Positions 21,342 through 33,199 are shown, numbered from the stretch's first letter. The stretch: DNA of 64,000 nt from Sthenelais limicola (GCA_942159475.1 OW804098.1:112164620-112228619), one strand, 5' to 3'. Made by a program: numbers and translations. The notes: generated by a model from the letters alone, not told the origin.

Positions 21342-21847
21342 ATATGGGTCTTGGAATAGTATTGCTTCCCTGGGCTTTTGCCGAGTTGTGCCAAATGCTT
21401 GTTCAGTTACAGTTACAGTGGAGCCCCTGCTACTCTTTTTATTGAAATGTTCTTGACGATTATAGTATCTAGTTTTGAAGTAACTAAATATTTATTTCCT
21501 CCGGCATGTGCCCAGGCTTATTATTGAGCTATGTATTAAGTGTGTCGACAGAAAATCAGAAAAATCAGGAAAAAAATATAAAATGAAGAAACAACTTCAG
21601 AGAGAAAATGTCCAAAAATGTCATAAACTAAGGAATCCCTTCAAAGAAGAAAATGATAAGAAGTCAGTATAAGCTAAAGTATATTGCTAACAATTAACAA
21701 AAAGGGAAAAAATAAAACATCCATACAAGTTATATATTCTAAGATTCCTTGCGGACGCCGCACAACTAAAAAATATTTCGATGTTTTATTTTCTCATCCT
21801 TGACTTTATGTAAATGTTTCTAATGAATAAAGATCCGATGTTGGACA
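21342..21847. other. Stretch without recognised features
   Basis: AT-rich, with A-rich strings at 21545-21720. No family copy or gene seen. Confidence 0.4.
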
Positions 21848-21888
21848 ACCCCCCCCCCCCCCCTCACACACACACACACACACACACC
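21848..21888 (+). repeat. Poly(C) plus (CA)n microsatellite
   Basis: A run of 15 C followed by about 12 CA units, then A-rich sequence. Confidence 0.97.
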
Positions 21889-22023
21889 TCAAAAAAATAA
21901 CAAAAAACAAAAACAAAAAAAACAATTATATCTGGGGAGCCTGTTTGGGAGACTCACATCACATTTGGTTGGTTGTATTTATACTTGAAAGCACTGGAGT
22001 TGTGGAAGTGATTGTCTCGTTCC

Positions 22024-23235
22024 TTGTACACTTACCCATAAGCCTGGTGCAAGGGCCCTATTGTACACTTGTACACTTATCCACTGGAGGAGCACCATAA
22101 GCCTGGTGCAAGGGCCCTATTGTACACTTGTACACTTATCCACTGGTGGAGCACCATAAGCCTGGTGCAAGGGCCCTATTGTACACTTGTACACTTCCCC
22201 ACTGGAGGAGCACCATAAGCCTGGTGCAAGGGCCCTATTGTACACTTGTACACTTATCCACTGGAGGAGCACCATAAGCCTGGTGCAAGGGCCCTATTGT
22301 ACACTTGTACACTTATCCACTGGTGGAGCACCATAAGCCTGGTGCAAGGGCCCTATTGTACACTTGTACACTTCCCCACTGGTGGAGCACCATAAGCCTG
22401 GTGCAAGGGCCCTATTGTACACTTGTACACTTCCCCACTGGTGGAGCACCATAAGCCTGGTGCAAGGGCCCTATTGTACACTTGTACACTTCCCCACTGG
22501 TGGAGCACCATAAGCCTGGTGCAAGGGCCCTATTGTACACTTGTACACTTCCCCACTGGAGGAGCACCATAAGCCTGGTGCAAGGGCCCTATTGTACACT
22601 TGTACACTTCCCCACTGGAGGAGCACCATAAGCCTGGTGCAAGGGCCCTATTGTACACTTGTACACTTCCCCACTGGTGGAGCACCATAAGCCTGGTGCA
22701 AGGGCCCTATTGTACACTTGTACACTTCCCCACTGGTGGAGCACCATAAGCCTGGTGCAAGGGCCCTATTGTACACTTGTACACTTATCCACTGGTGGAG
22801 CACCATAAGCCTGGTGCAAGGGCCCTATTGTACACTTGTACACTTATCCACTGGTGGAGCACCATAAGCCTGGTGCAAGGGCCCTATTGTACACTTGTAC
22901 ACTTCCCCACTGGTGGAGCACCATAAGCCTGGTGCAAGGGCCCTATTGTACACTTGTACACTTCCCCACTGGTGGAGCACCATAAGCCTGGTGCAAGGGC
23001 CCTATTGTACACTTGTACACTTCCCCACTGGAGGAGCACCATAAGCCTGGTGCAAGGGCCCTATTGTACACTTGTACACTTATCCACTGGAGGAGCACCA
23101 TAAGCCTGGTGCAAGGGCCCTATTGTACACTTCCCCACTGGTGGAGCACCATAAGCCTGGTGCAAGGGCCCTATTGTACACTTGTACACTTCCCCACTGG
23201 TGGAGCACCATAAGCCTGGTGCAAGGGCCCTATTG
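22024..23235. repeat. 59-bp satellite, about 20 units
   Basis: The unit CCACTGGTGGAGCACCATAA-GCCTGGTGCAAGGGCCCTA-TTGTACACTTGTACACTTCC recurs every 59 bases from 22081. One unit near 23110 lacks an 8-base TGTACACT. Two positions vary (TGGTGG or TGGAGG; TTATCC or TTCCCC). GCACCATAAGCCTGGTGC is an inner hairpin and GTACACTTGTACACTT a direct repeat. The period is not a multiple of three, and reading frames across it are composition effects. Confidence 0.98.
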
Positions 23236-23542
23236 CAGGGGCAGTAGACAAATGATGGCGGTGTGCGGTGCAATCTGTTTGGCACAACGACCAATTACTC
23301 CACCACCCACATGGTCAGATAAATCTCACACCCCGACGTGTGCAGGCAGACCTGCAGGGCAGTGGTGGGTCGGTCCGCTGGCAGTGGGTGGGTGGTCCAG
23401 GGAGGCAATGGTGTCAGCCACCTATAACTGGCCATTTATGGAACAAGACATCATAAATTATAGTTTAACGCTCCTTTCCTTCATAGGGAAGGGGGAAGGG
23501 AGAGATGGAAGGGGAGGAAAGGCCATATCCTATAGTCATTAG

Positions 23543-23775
23543 GGGTCAGATCTTCAAAAAATGTACAACGGCAGATCTACACATTTAGTAAATTCTGCTA
23601 AGTTAGGCTAAAACTTGCCAATACTCTGTATATCGGAGGATATTTGACCTTGCCTTGACCCAAACAATCTGTTGGGCTATGTTGAACCAAATTTTGAACA
23701 TTATTTTTGTCTTAAATTTGAGTTATTTGCGATGATTAGAGAAGGTGATTTGTACATTTTCTGGTGACTTCACCC
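23543..23775 (+). mobile_element. MITE family B, old copy (B15, 233 bp)
   Basis: GGGTCAGATCTTCAAAAAAT left end and GTGACTTCACCC right end. Length is conserved despite heavy divergence; the target duplication is no longer clear. Confidence 0.85.
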
Positions 23776-24000
23776 TATGATGCTAATCTGATGTGGAAAT
23801 ATTTACATGGAATGCAGCAAGAAGTTAGCTCATCGAAATGCAACATGTTGATCTGCATATAAGCTGTGGTATAAAATATAGTCATTATTACCTTAAATAT
23901 CTTGATCAGAAATTCCAAATTCAAATTTCAAATTCCCCATAACTCTCCATAGAAATGTAAATGGATGCCTCATATAGGATAATAACATAATTATGTGGGT

Positions 24001-24217
24001 AATAGGGGAGTTGTATGTGCCACTGCGCATGTCTGTTACAGTGCATGCTGGGATGGAATCTGATGAAATCTGACATACTAATATTTGTCAAAATTCTTAT
24101 TAAAAATTGACTTCAGAACATTGATAAATATTTGATGCTGAACATGGCATCTTTTCTATAGCTTTTACACTGTACCGAATCAGGATTCAAAATGGCGGCA
24201 ATGCAAATTCCCTTTTG
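24001..24217 (-). mobile_element. MITE family A, internally deleted copy (A5)
   Basis: AATAGGGGAGTTGTATGTGC start, CACTGCGCATGTCTG, GTGCATGCTGGGATGG, and the other end ATGGCGGCAATGCAAATTCC. Confidence 0.85.
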
Positions 24218-24496
24218 CACTTACTTTTACACAAAGGTAGCTGGGTGAAACATTCCCCCCTTTAAAGTCATTATTTAGGGAAATAGTTAATATTTAATCC
24301 TCATTATCATTCCTTATTTCCAAAATTTCTCTATAAAAACTAAAGTTAAAGTTCTTTGAATCGTATCACATGTCTGAAATTGGTCAAATAAGTTTAAACT
24401 GAAAAATAACAACTTAATCTCTAAATATTTAATATTTTTGCCATGATATAAAGCTCAGGCCTATAGGCAGGCCAGAGAGCAGCAGCTGAGCCTATA

Positions 24497-25110
24497 GGAT
24501 TCTCTATCTGCTTCACTAAACTGTGTGACAGGCGGATTCTCTGCGTTTCAATGGCTAAACGCTAGAAGCAGGTCATGCTTTCTCACAGCGATCCCCCGGG
24601 GAGGGAGGCAGAGAGCGACACATACAAGCCCCCTTACTCACCCTAGGACCTTTCTGCCATACTTAATGTGTTGTTGGCATTCCACTCCATTTGATATACA
24701 CTCTAGCTCTATAAATGTCTATGTGGCATTTAAAAAAAAGAGGCAAAGTCTAAAGTTGCAAAAAATACATTTTATATATTTGAAAAGATGAGCACAGACA
24801 CAAAACATGCTAACCTTTTTGAAATCTGAAAAACATTTCTTTGATGTTTGAAAATTAGTTGACAATTCATCTACTGAAGCTGGCAAGGCCGAAAGCTCGT
24901 GAGAAATAAAAGATCATCAACAACAACTCTTTAATTTTATCATAAATGACACCATCAACTCACAATGGGTCCCTTCAGCATAAAAAGTGATATTTCACCC
25001 CAATGAGGAAAAAAGGTTAGCAATATCTCTGGGTGGAGAATCATTAATATAATAGTTAAATCTACTCTCTTACGATGTCCTTTGTAGTGTATACATATAT
25101 TCATACATAC
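24497..25110 (+). repeat. Diverged duplication S, copy 1
   Basis: Shares with 25477-26283 the order CTGCTTCACTAAACT, then a block of about 50 bases around CAGCGATCCCCCGGGGAGG almost unchanged, ATTCCACTCCATTTG, CTCTAGCTCTATA, TTTGATGTTTGAAAAT, CAATATCTCTGGGTGGA and GATGTCCTTTGTAGT. Confidence 0.85.
24872..24925 (+). other. Possible LINE-type 3' end
   Basis: GAAGCTGGCAAGGCCGAAAG, CTCGTGAGAAATAAAAGATC and then CATCAACAACAACTC: a small hairpin (AGCTGGC..GCCGAAAGCT), AATAAA and a short repeated tail. This resembles 3' ends of non-LTR elements, but it is not assigned. Confidence 0.4.
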
Positions 25111-25134
25111 CAACAAAATGAGGACATGATTCTT

Positions 25135-25338
25135 GGGACTGTGGTGAGTGAGTGAGATTGGTTGCTTTACGCCCTTATCAACACATTTAATATGGTTATA
25201 TCAAGGGCGGGAGAGCTGAGAGGGAGGCAGTTTATGATCGTACGCAGGATATAGAGATAGAGAAGAGGGGAGAGAGAGACAGAGAAAAGAGACAGAAAGG
25301 CACTTTATGGTCTTACCCAGGACCAGTGGGACTGTGGT
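25135..25338 (-). mobile_element. Q SINE-like element (reverse) with 11-bp target duplications
   Basis: The element proper is 25146-25327, flanked by GGGACTGTGGT at 25135-25145 and 25328-25338. Read on the minus strand: CCTGGGTAAGACCATAAAGTGCC, a CT-rich middle, GCCTCCCTCTCAGCTCTCCC, the hairpin CGCCCTTGATATAACC..AAGGGCGTAAAG, CAACCAATCTCACTCACTCAC tail. Long flanking repeats and a simple-repeat tail point to LINE-driven retroposition. Confidence 0.85.
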
Positions 25339-25476
25339 ACATGTGCATTTAAAAGCACAGGTTATGAACGTGGAACTTGAGAAGGATGGTATAATACCAT
25401 GTGATAACTCCTGATGGCCACTAGAAGGCGATATTATGTGTACTGTCAGTTATCATCAGTCACAAACACATATATA

Positions 25477-26283
25477 TATATTCTACATTTGCTTCACTAA
25501 ACTCTTGTCACAGCAGGATCCAATGGCTAATACTTTCTCACAGCGATCCCCCGGGGAGGTAGGCAGAGAGCGACACATACAAGCCCCCTTACTCACCCTT
25601 GTACTACCATGCTAAATGTATTAAGGTATTCCACTCCATTTGGTACACTCTAGCTCTATAGATGTCTTAAGATACTGATATTATAGTCTATGGTCGCAAT
25701 AAATGGATTTTTATATTAGAAAAGATGAGATGAAGTACAGATTCCATCCATGTTAACCTTTTGATGTTTTGATAAAAACTTCTAATCTCTTTGATGTTGG
25801 AAAATATAGTTAGCAATGTTTCTGGGTGGACATAGACCTAACCTAGTTTCTCCCTTTTCACTTGTTCTCCCCACGTTGGAAGGAGTATAATCCACAAGGG
25901 GGTCCGAGTGGATTGCACAGTCTGGAGACAAGTGGTAAACAAGCAAAAGGGGAGATTTATTTCACTTCTGCCAACTAGATGTATTAGATTTGTTATGTTT
26001 CCTACCATTGATATGAGTGATACATTATTGAAATAAAAATTTTGAATGCCTTGATTAAGAGGCATAACCAATCATGCACCAGTCTTATCCAATCCAATTG
26101 CAGCTTTGACGACGTGAGAATGAATAACCAATGCTCAATGCGTGGAGAACTGCCTACGTTAACCCAATGGGCATTCCGTTCTTCACGCTTTAAGAGGTGA
26201 AATAAAATGGCTAATTTAGTATAGTTAAATCTATTGCTTTACGGTGTCCTTTGTAGTCTATACATACATTCAGCACATAACAG
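25477..26283 (+). repeat. Diverged duplication S, copy 2
   Basis: Counterpart of 24497-25110; it includes a small inverted repeat GCGTGGAGAAC..GTTCTTCACGC at about 26142-26192 that copy 1 lacks. Confidence 0.85.
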
Positions 26284-26475
26284 ACCAAGTTGCAGAAAGG
26301 ATCTTTCTTAAAATGTTTTATGAATAAGAACTCTTTATAGGAATTTCCTCATTTTTGAGGTACGACCCTTATATATATTGATTGATCTTTTAAAACATAC
26401 AACAAATAATAAACACTTTCCTGAAGATTTACATCGATGAAATTCGCCAGATCTCGTCCTTCTAAATATATGGTG

Positions 26476-26530
26476 TCCCAATTGCTATTTTTGTGGGTTA
26501 AGGCTCATTTTTCTGTGTCACATCAGAATT
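26476..26530 (+). mobile_element. MITE family E, degenerate right end
   Basis: ATTTTTGTGGGTTAAGGCTC, ATTTTTCTGTGTCACATCAG: only the terminal part and poorly preserved. Confidence 0.4.
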
Positions 26531-26580
26531 GAGTTTGGTCTCTGCCCCTGCGTGCCTTCCTCCATGGTGTAATCAGATGT

Positions 26581-26815
26581 GGGTCAAGTTTTCAGAAAAT
26601 GTACAATTCACTTTCCCCAATCCTCTCAAATAGCCCAAATCCCAGATGAAAATAAAGTTCAAAATACAGTTGAACATAGCCAAACAGATTACTAGAATCA
26701 ATGCAATGCCAAATATACTCGAATTTACCTAGTATTGGCCAAATTATAGCCTAATTTAGCAGAATTTACTAAATGTGTAGAGCTGCCAATTGTACATTTT
26801 CTGAAAATCTGACCC
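26581..26815 (-). mobile_element. MITE family B copy (B9, 235 bp)
   Basis: GGGTCAAGTTTTCAGAAAAT left end and intact inverted right end. Flanks are ATGT and ATTT, one mismatch. Confidence 0.93.
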
Positions 26816-27004
26816 ATTTGGTCACTGCTCCTGCGTGTAATCAGATGTGTCTGTCTATACAGTGCTTGACCAGCAGTCAAGCCTCTCCATGGTTACACCC
26901 TGGAGGTGAATGGTGCTGCCCTTGAGATGCCCTTGGGGTTTAAGGGCTTGGTGCTGCTGGGGTTGTGAAGGACTATGATTAAGCATGCGGATTCACTGGA
27001 GATG

Positions 27005-27370
27005 TCACGTGGGCTCAACTTGGGTTCTTGGATGGAGTGTATCTATAGGTCTTGGCACTATAATGTGGACTAGCCACTGAGATTTCCTTAATCATTCCCT
27101 CTTTTTTTTTATTGTTCATGCTGTCACTGACTTGTAATTCTCGTTACAAGTCCATGGTGCTGTAGAATAAAAAAATTGAAGATGAAAATGAAAAGAAACA
27201 GCTTTTCTAATTTTCTTAATGAATTAAAGCAAACAATTCTCCGTGGCTTTTTCCAAAAAAAAACAACATTTGTCTGTATTTTGCAGTTGGACAGACTCAA
27301 TGGCCATGTTGTGGTGTAGAGATCAGTAATGTTATTTGGTGAGGCTATGATTACACTTTGAGATTCAAAA
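27005..27370 (+). repeat. Old tandem duplication, unit 1
   Basis: GGGCTCAACTTGGGTTCTTGG, ATCTATAGG, GGCACTATAATGTGG, GAAGATGAAAATGAAAAG and GGTGAGGCTATGATTACACT recur in order at 27375-28060. It includes a hairpin ACTTGTAATTCTCGTTACAAGT at 27129-27150. Confidence 0.75.
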
Positions 27371-27374
27371 TGTA

Positions 27375-28060
27375 ATATGCGCTCAACCTGGGCTCTTGGT
27401 ATCTATAGTCTGTCTAAAAAGTAGTTGACACGTGATTCCTTAGTCCCTTTAAGGGGAGGAGAAAGTGGGAGATTTTATATTTCTATTTATGACAAGGACC
27501 TGTCAACGCTTTGCCCAGGGAGTCGCTCATTGCAATCAACCATGGAGTAACAGGACCAATATAACCAGCTCTTCCTTCCTTGTAAGCAAAACAACAGCTG
27601 ATGCACATAGAACAGAGACAGTGCTATACAATACAGCTGTATATTTGGCCATGGTCGGTCGCAAACGGCCATGGTCGGTCGCAAACAGCGATTCAGGGGG
27701 CAAAGGTTTGAAGTTAAAACTCCCCCACTTTTCCCTCCCCTTAAAGGGACTAAGGAATCACGTGTCAACTACTTTTTAGACAGACTATATAGACTATGAC
27801 ACTATAATGTGTACATTCTACAACATAGCAGTTTTGCACTATGTCTTAATGCTGCGTTTCCAGCTAAATTGATCAAATTGTTATGTGTTTCTTTAGAGCA
27901 GCAGAATGACGGAATGAAGATAGAAATGAAAATATGGTATTTCCTAAAACAAATTCAGTGTCTTTGTATTTGCTGTTATACCGACTCAGCTACACTTTTG
28001 TGGTATAGATTTTCATTATTGTTGCTAATATTTGGTAAGGCCATTTGAAAACTGACTGTT
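27375..28060 (+). repeat. Old tandem duplication, unit 2 (with F2 inserted)
   Basis: Counterpart of unit 1, interrupted by element F2 at ATCTATA. Similarity resumes with GACACTATAATGTGTAC after F2. Confidence 0.75.
27408..27785 (-). mobile_element. MITE family F, copy 2 (378 bp, TA target)
   Basis: Same ends and length as F1, opposite orientation, TA at 27406-27407 and 27786-27787. The duplicate unit 1 gives the related unoccupied site near 27045. Confidence 0.95.
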
Positions 28061-28475
28061 GACAGAAGCCATTTTCATCAGCCAAATAGAATAATTGGAG
28101 AAAAGATCAACATCATTAATATAGTAGTGGGTGTTGTGTTTCATAGGTCCTCATAACAACTGCATCTCTCGCCTTTAAAATCCTTGATTTGTATCACAAG
28201 AGAAATGTAAGAACTCTGTAAATCATTTAGAGATCAACAGTGTGGTTGAGCTGCCACATAACACAGTCTTCCTTTCTCCACATCTCCTACTTGTGCCCAG
28301 CCTAATGGCCTGCCCATCACCCCACTCTCTCCTTTATTCACCAATAGTCTCTCTCCAACTTCCTAAATGCAGTCTGCATGTTTGACTCTTTATCCGACCT
28401 CCGGGAGGCCATCAAGGAATCTTATACTGAAGTAGATACATGGTACAGTGTGACATGTCAGACAATGAGATATTT
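28061..28475. other. Stretch with a W-repeat fragment only
   Basis: Near 28178-28222, CCTTGATTTGTATCACAAGAGAAATGTAAG-type text matches the W repeat. Nothing else recognised. Confidence 0.45.
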
Positions 28476-31400
28476 GGTCCTGGGTATGAATACAGTGCCT
28501 TTCTGTCTCTCTCTCCCTTCTTCTCTATCTCTATCTCCTGGGTAAGACCATAAAGTGCCTTTCCGTCTTTTTTTATCTGTCTCTGTCTCTCTCCCTTCTT
28601 CTCTATCTCTATCTCCTGGGTATGACCATAAAGTGCCTTTCCGTCTCTCTCTCCCTTCTTCTCTATCTCTATTTCCTGGGTATGACCATAAAGTGCCTTT
28701 CTGTCTCTCTCTCCCTTCTTCTCTATCTCTATCTCCTGGGTAAGACCATAAAGTGCCTTTCCGTCTTTTTTTCTCTGTCTCTCTCTCCCTTCTTCTCTAT
28801 CTCTATCTCCTGGGTAAGACCATAAAGTGCCTTTCCGTCTTTTTCTCTCTGTCTCTCTCTCCCTTCTTCTCTATCTCTATTTCCTGGATAAGACCATAAA
28901 GTGCCTTTCCGTCTTTTTTTCTCTGTCTCTCTCTCCCTTCTTCTCTATTTCCTGGATAAGACCATAAAGTGCCTTTCTATCTCTCTCTCCCTTCTTCTCT
29001 ATCTCTATTTCCTGGGTATGACCATAAAGTGCCTTTCTGTCTCTCTCTCCCTTCTTCTCTATCTCTATTTCCTGGGTATGACCATAAAGTGCCTTTCTGT
29101 CTCTCTCTCCCTTCTTCTCTATCTCTATCTCCTGGGTAAGACCATAAAGTGCCTTTCCGTCTTTTTCTCTCTGTCTCTCTCTCCCTTCTTCTCTATCTCT
29201 ATTTCCTGGATAAGACCATAAAGTGCCTTTCCGTCTTTTTTTCTCTGTCTCTCTCTCCCTTCTTCTCTATCTCCTGGGTATGACCATAAAGTGCCTTTCC
29301 GTCTTTTTTTCTCTGTCTCCCTCTCCCTTCTTCTCTATCTCTATTTCCTGGATAAGACCATCAAGTGCCTTTCCGTCTTTTTTTCTCTGTCTCTCTCTCC
29401 CTTCTTCTCTATCTCTATTTCCTGGATAAGACCATAAAGTGCCTTTCTATCTCTCTCTCCCTTCTTCTCTATCTCTATTTCCTGGGTATGACCATAAAGT
29501 GCCTTTCTGTCTCTCTCTCCCTTCTTCTCTATCTCTATTTCCTGGGTATGACCATAAAGTGCCTTTCTGTCTCTCTCTCCCTTCTTCTCTATCTCTATCT
29601 CCTGGGTAAGACCATAAAGTGCCTTTCCGTCTTTTTTTCTCTGTCTCTCTCTCCCTTCTTCTCTATCTCCTGGGTATGACCATAAAGTGCCTTTCCGTCT
29701 TTTTTTCTCTGTCTCCCTCTCCCTTCTTCTCTATCTCTATTTCCTGGATAAGACCATAAAGTGCCTTTCCGTCTTTTTTTCTCTGTCTCTCTCTCCCTTC
29801 TTCTCTATCTCTATTTCCTGGGTATGACCATAAAGTGCCTTTCTGTCTCTCTCTCCCTTCTTCTCTATCTCTATTTCCTGGGTATGACCATAAAGTGCCT
29901 TTCTGTCTCTCTCTCCCTTCTTCTCTATCTCTATTTTCTGGGTAAGACCATAAAGTGCCTTTCCGTCTTTTTTTCTCTGTCTCTCTCTCCCTTCTTCTCT
30001 ATCTCTATCTCCTGGGTAAGACCATAAAGTGCCTTTCCGTCTTTTTCTCTCTGTCTCTCTCTCCCTTCTTCTCTATCTCTATTTCCTGGATAAGACCATA
30101 AAGTGCCTTTCCGTCTTTTTTTCTCTGTCTCTCTCTCCCTTCTTCTCTATCTCCTGGGTATGACCATAAAGTGCCTTTCCGTCTTTTTTTCTCTGTCTCC
30201 CTCTCCCTTCTTCTCTATCTCTATTTCCTGGATAAGACCATCAAGTGCCTTTCCGTCTTTTTTTCTCTGTCTCTCTCTCCCTTCTTCTCTATCTCTATTT
30301 CCTGGATAAGACCATAAAGTGCCTTTCTATCTCTCTCTCCCTTCTTCTCTATCTCTATTTCCTGGGTATGACCATAAAGTGCCTTTCTGTCTCTCTCTCC
30401 CTTCTTCTCTATCTCTATTTCCTGGGTATGACCATAAAGTGCCTTTCTGTCTCTCTCTCCCTTCTTCTCTATCTCTATCTCCTGGGTAAGACCATAAAGT
30501 GCCTTTCCGTCTTTTTTTCTCTGTCTCTCTCTCCCTTCTTCTCTATCTCTATCTCCTGGGTATGACCATAAAGTGCCTTTCCGTCTTTTTTTCTCTGTCT
30601 CCCTCTCCCTTCTTCTCTATCTCTATTTCCTGGGTAAGACCATAAAGTGCCATTCCGTCTTTTTTTCTCTGTCTCTCTCTCCCTTCTTCTCTATCTCCTG
30701 GGTATGACCATAAAGTGCCTTTCCGTCTTTTTTTCTCTGTCTCCCTCTCCCTTCTTCTCTATCTCTATTTCCTGGATAAGACCATAAAGTGCCTTTCCGT
30801 CTTTTTTTCTCTGTCTCTCTCTCCCTTCTTCTCTATCTCTATTTCCTGGGTATGACCATAAAGTGCCTTTCTGTCTCTCTCTCCCTTCTTCTCTATCTCT
30901 ATTTCCTGGGTATGACCATAAAGTGCCTTTCTGTCTCTCTCTCCCTTCTTCTCTATCTCTATCTCCTGGGTAAGACCATAAAGTGCCTTTCCGTCTTTAT
31001 CTCTCTGTCTCTCTCTCCCTTCTTCTCTATCTCTATTTCCTGGATAAGACCATAAAGTGCCTTTCCGTCTTTTTTTCTCTGTCTCTCTCTCCCTTCTTCT
31101 CTATCTCCTGGGTATGACCATAAAGTGCCTTTCCGTCTTTTTTTCTCTGTCTCCCTCTCCCTTCTTCTCTATCTCTATTTCCTGGATAAGACCATCAAGT
31201 GCCTTTCCGTCTTTTTTTCTCTGTCTCTCTCTCCCTTCTTCTCTATCTCTATTTCCTGGATAAGACCATAAAGTGCCTTTCTATCTCTCTCTCCCTTCTT
31301 CTCTGTCTCTATTTCCTGGGTATGACCATAAAGTGCCTTTCTGTCTCTCTCTCCCTTCTTCTCTATCTCTATTTCCTGGGTATGACCATAAAGTGCCTTT

Positions 31401-32430
31401 CTGTCTCTCTCTCCCTTCTTCTCTATCTCTATTTCCTGGGTATGACCATAAAGTGCCTTTCTGTCTCTCTCTCTCCCTTCTTCTCTATCTCTATTTCCTG
31501 GGTAAGACCATAAAGTGCCTTTCCGTCTTTTTTTCTCTGTCTCTCTCTCCCTTCTTCTCTATCTCTATCTCCTGGGTAAGACCATAAAGTGCCTTTCCGT
31601 CTTTTTTTCTCTGTCTCTCTCTCCCTTCTTCTCTATCTCTATTTCCTGGATAAGACCATAAAGTGCCTTTCTATCTCTTTTTCTCTGTCTCTCTCTCCCT
31701 TCTCCTGTCTCTATTTCCTGGGTAAGACCATAAAGTGCCTTTCCGTCTTTTTTTCTCTGTCTCTCTCTCCCTTCTTCTCTATCTCCTGGGTATGACCATA
31801 AAGTGCCTTTCCGTCTTTTTTTCTCTGTCTCCCTCTCCCTTCTTCTCTATCTCTATTTCCTGGATAAGACCATAAAGTGCCTTTCCGTCTTTTTTTCTCT
31901 GTCTCTCTCTCCCTTCTTCTCTATCTCTATTTCCTGGGTATGACCATAAAGTGCCTTTCTGTCTCTCTCTCCCTTCTTCTCTATCTCTATTTCCTGGGTA
32001 TGACCATAAAGTGCCTTTCTGTCTCTCTCTCCCTTCTTCTCTATCTCTATTTTCTGGGTAAGACCATAAAGTGCCTTTCCGTCTTTTTTTCTCTGTCTCT
32101 CTCTCCCTTCTTCTCTATCTCTATCTCCTGGGTAAGACCATAAAGTGCCTTTCCGTCTTTTTTTCTCTGTCTCTCTCTCCCTTCTTCTCTATCTCTATTT
32201 CCTGGATAAGACCATAAAGTGCCTTTCTATCTCTTTTTCTCTGTCTCTCTCTCCCTTCTCCTGTCTCTATTTCCTGGGTAAGACCATAAAGTGCCTTTCC
32301 GTCTTTTTTTCTCTGTCTCTCTCTCCCTACTTCTCTATCTCTATTTCCTGGATAAGACCATAAAGTGCCTTTCTATCTTTTTTTCTCTGTCTCTCTCTCC
32401 CTTCTCCTCTGTCTCTATTTCCTGGGTATG
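28476..32430 (+). repeat. 60/72-bp pyrimidine satellite expanded inside a Q element
   Basis: About 60 tandem units of the form CCTGGGTATGACCATAAAGTGCC-TTTCTGTCTCTCTCTCCC-TTCTTCTCTATCTCTATTT. Short units are 60 bases (for example 28981, 29041); long units add about 12 bases (CCGTCTTTTTTTCTCTGTCT). Rare variants recur at long spacing: GACCATCAAGTGCC near 29356, 30236 and 31190 (880 and 954 bases apart), so a higher-order repeat exists. The array starts with a Q 5' motif (TCCTGGGTATGAATACAGTG) and ends in a Q 3' module. Repeated Leu/Ser-rich frames are not genes. Confidence 0.97.
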
Positions 32431-32530
32431 ATCATAAACTGCCTCCCCCTCAGCTCTGCCGCCCTTGATATAACCATATTAAATGTGATGATAAGGGCGT
32501 AAAGTAACCAATCTCACTCACTCACTCAAT
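32431..32530 (+). mobile_element. Q element 3' module at the satellite edge
   Basis: TGGGTATGATCATAAACTGCC, CTCAGCTCTGCC, hairpin GCCCTTGATATAACC..GATAAGGGCG, GTAACCAATCTCACTCACTC. CAATGTGATGTATT after the tail resembles CAATGAGATATTT before the array (28466-28475), a possible diverged target duplication. Confidence 0.85.
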
Positions 32531-32840
32531 GTGATGTATTACATAAAAATGAGTCAAGTCGTAGAAATCGTATTTTTCCTGTCTTTATCGCCAGAACCAA
32601 TCATAGGAATGTTTTCATTCTTTGACAGTTTAGTGTTCTTTATGGTAGCAATACCTGCCAAATTCCATGACTGTGTGCTATTTCTGGTTATAAATGCGTT
32701 TCTGAGATCAACCTGAGCAGTATGTTGAACTAACTAGTGATTAAGCCTCAAGAAATATTGTTCATATTTTGTTCATGCATACAAAATATAGAAGTACTTG
32801 TTAGATGTCCTAATGTTTACCATCTTTAGAATCGGCTATG
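32531..32840 (+). mobile_element. MITE family E, right-truncated copy
   Basis: GTGATGTATTACATAAAAAT start, GTCAAGTCGTAGAAATCG, interior GTTCTTTATGG and TGTTTACCATCTTTAGAATC; the right end is lost at the start of the next repeat. Confidence 0.8.
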
Positions 32841-33199
32841 CTATAGTGGATTTATTAGATTTTTTCTGGATAGTAAATAAATTAGATAAACGAGCCCCCA
32901 AACATGATCTAATTAGAGACAGTAATAGAGTAAGATTGGAAAATTGTTTTAAAGAAATAATTTCATAAGAGCCTATTTTGCGAAAAATGTGTGTGCAAAA
33001 TTGTAGGACTCCCTTAAAGTCTGTGCAAAGTTTCTTGCCCCCCCCCCTTAAAGTTACAAAATTAGATGACCCCCTAAATTATTGTAGTTCTTAGTCTGTG
33101 CAAAAAAGATGCCCCCTCTTAGAAGTCTCCACAAAAAAGTGCCCTCCCCCCAAAAAAAGAAAAAAAAATTCTCCTCCCCCCAGTGTTTATTTACACTTT
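32835..33199 (+). repeat. Tandem repeat U/T, unit 1 (uninterrupted)
   Basis: GAGCCCCCAAACATGATCTA, AAGAAATAATTTCATAAGAG, TGTGTGTGCAAAATTGTAGG, TTTCTTGCCCCCCCCC, TTCTTAGTCTGTGCAAAAAA and TTCTCCTCCCCCCAGTGTTT in order. It serves as the reference for the broken unit 2. Confidence 0.88.

Noticed and set aside
22024..23235. CRISPR-like array appearance (regular repeats)
   Set aside because: Repeats are directly adjacent without unique spacers, and the genome is eukaryotic.
23072..23542. 156-codon frame on the plus strand
   Set aside because: First half is the 59-bp satellite read through; the second half shows no domain.
28476..32430. Many Leu/Ser/Phe-rich open frames
   Set aside because: Translations of the CT-rich satellite; each ends or restarts with unit-length variants.
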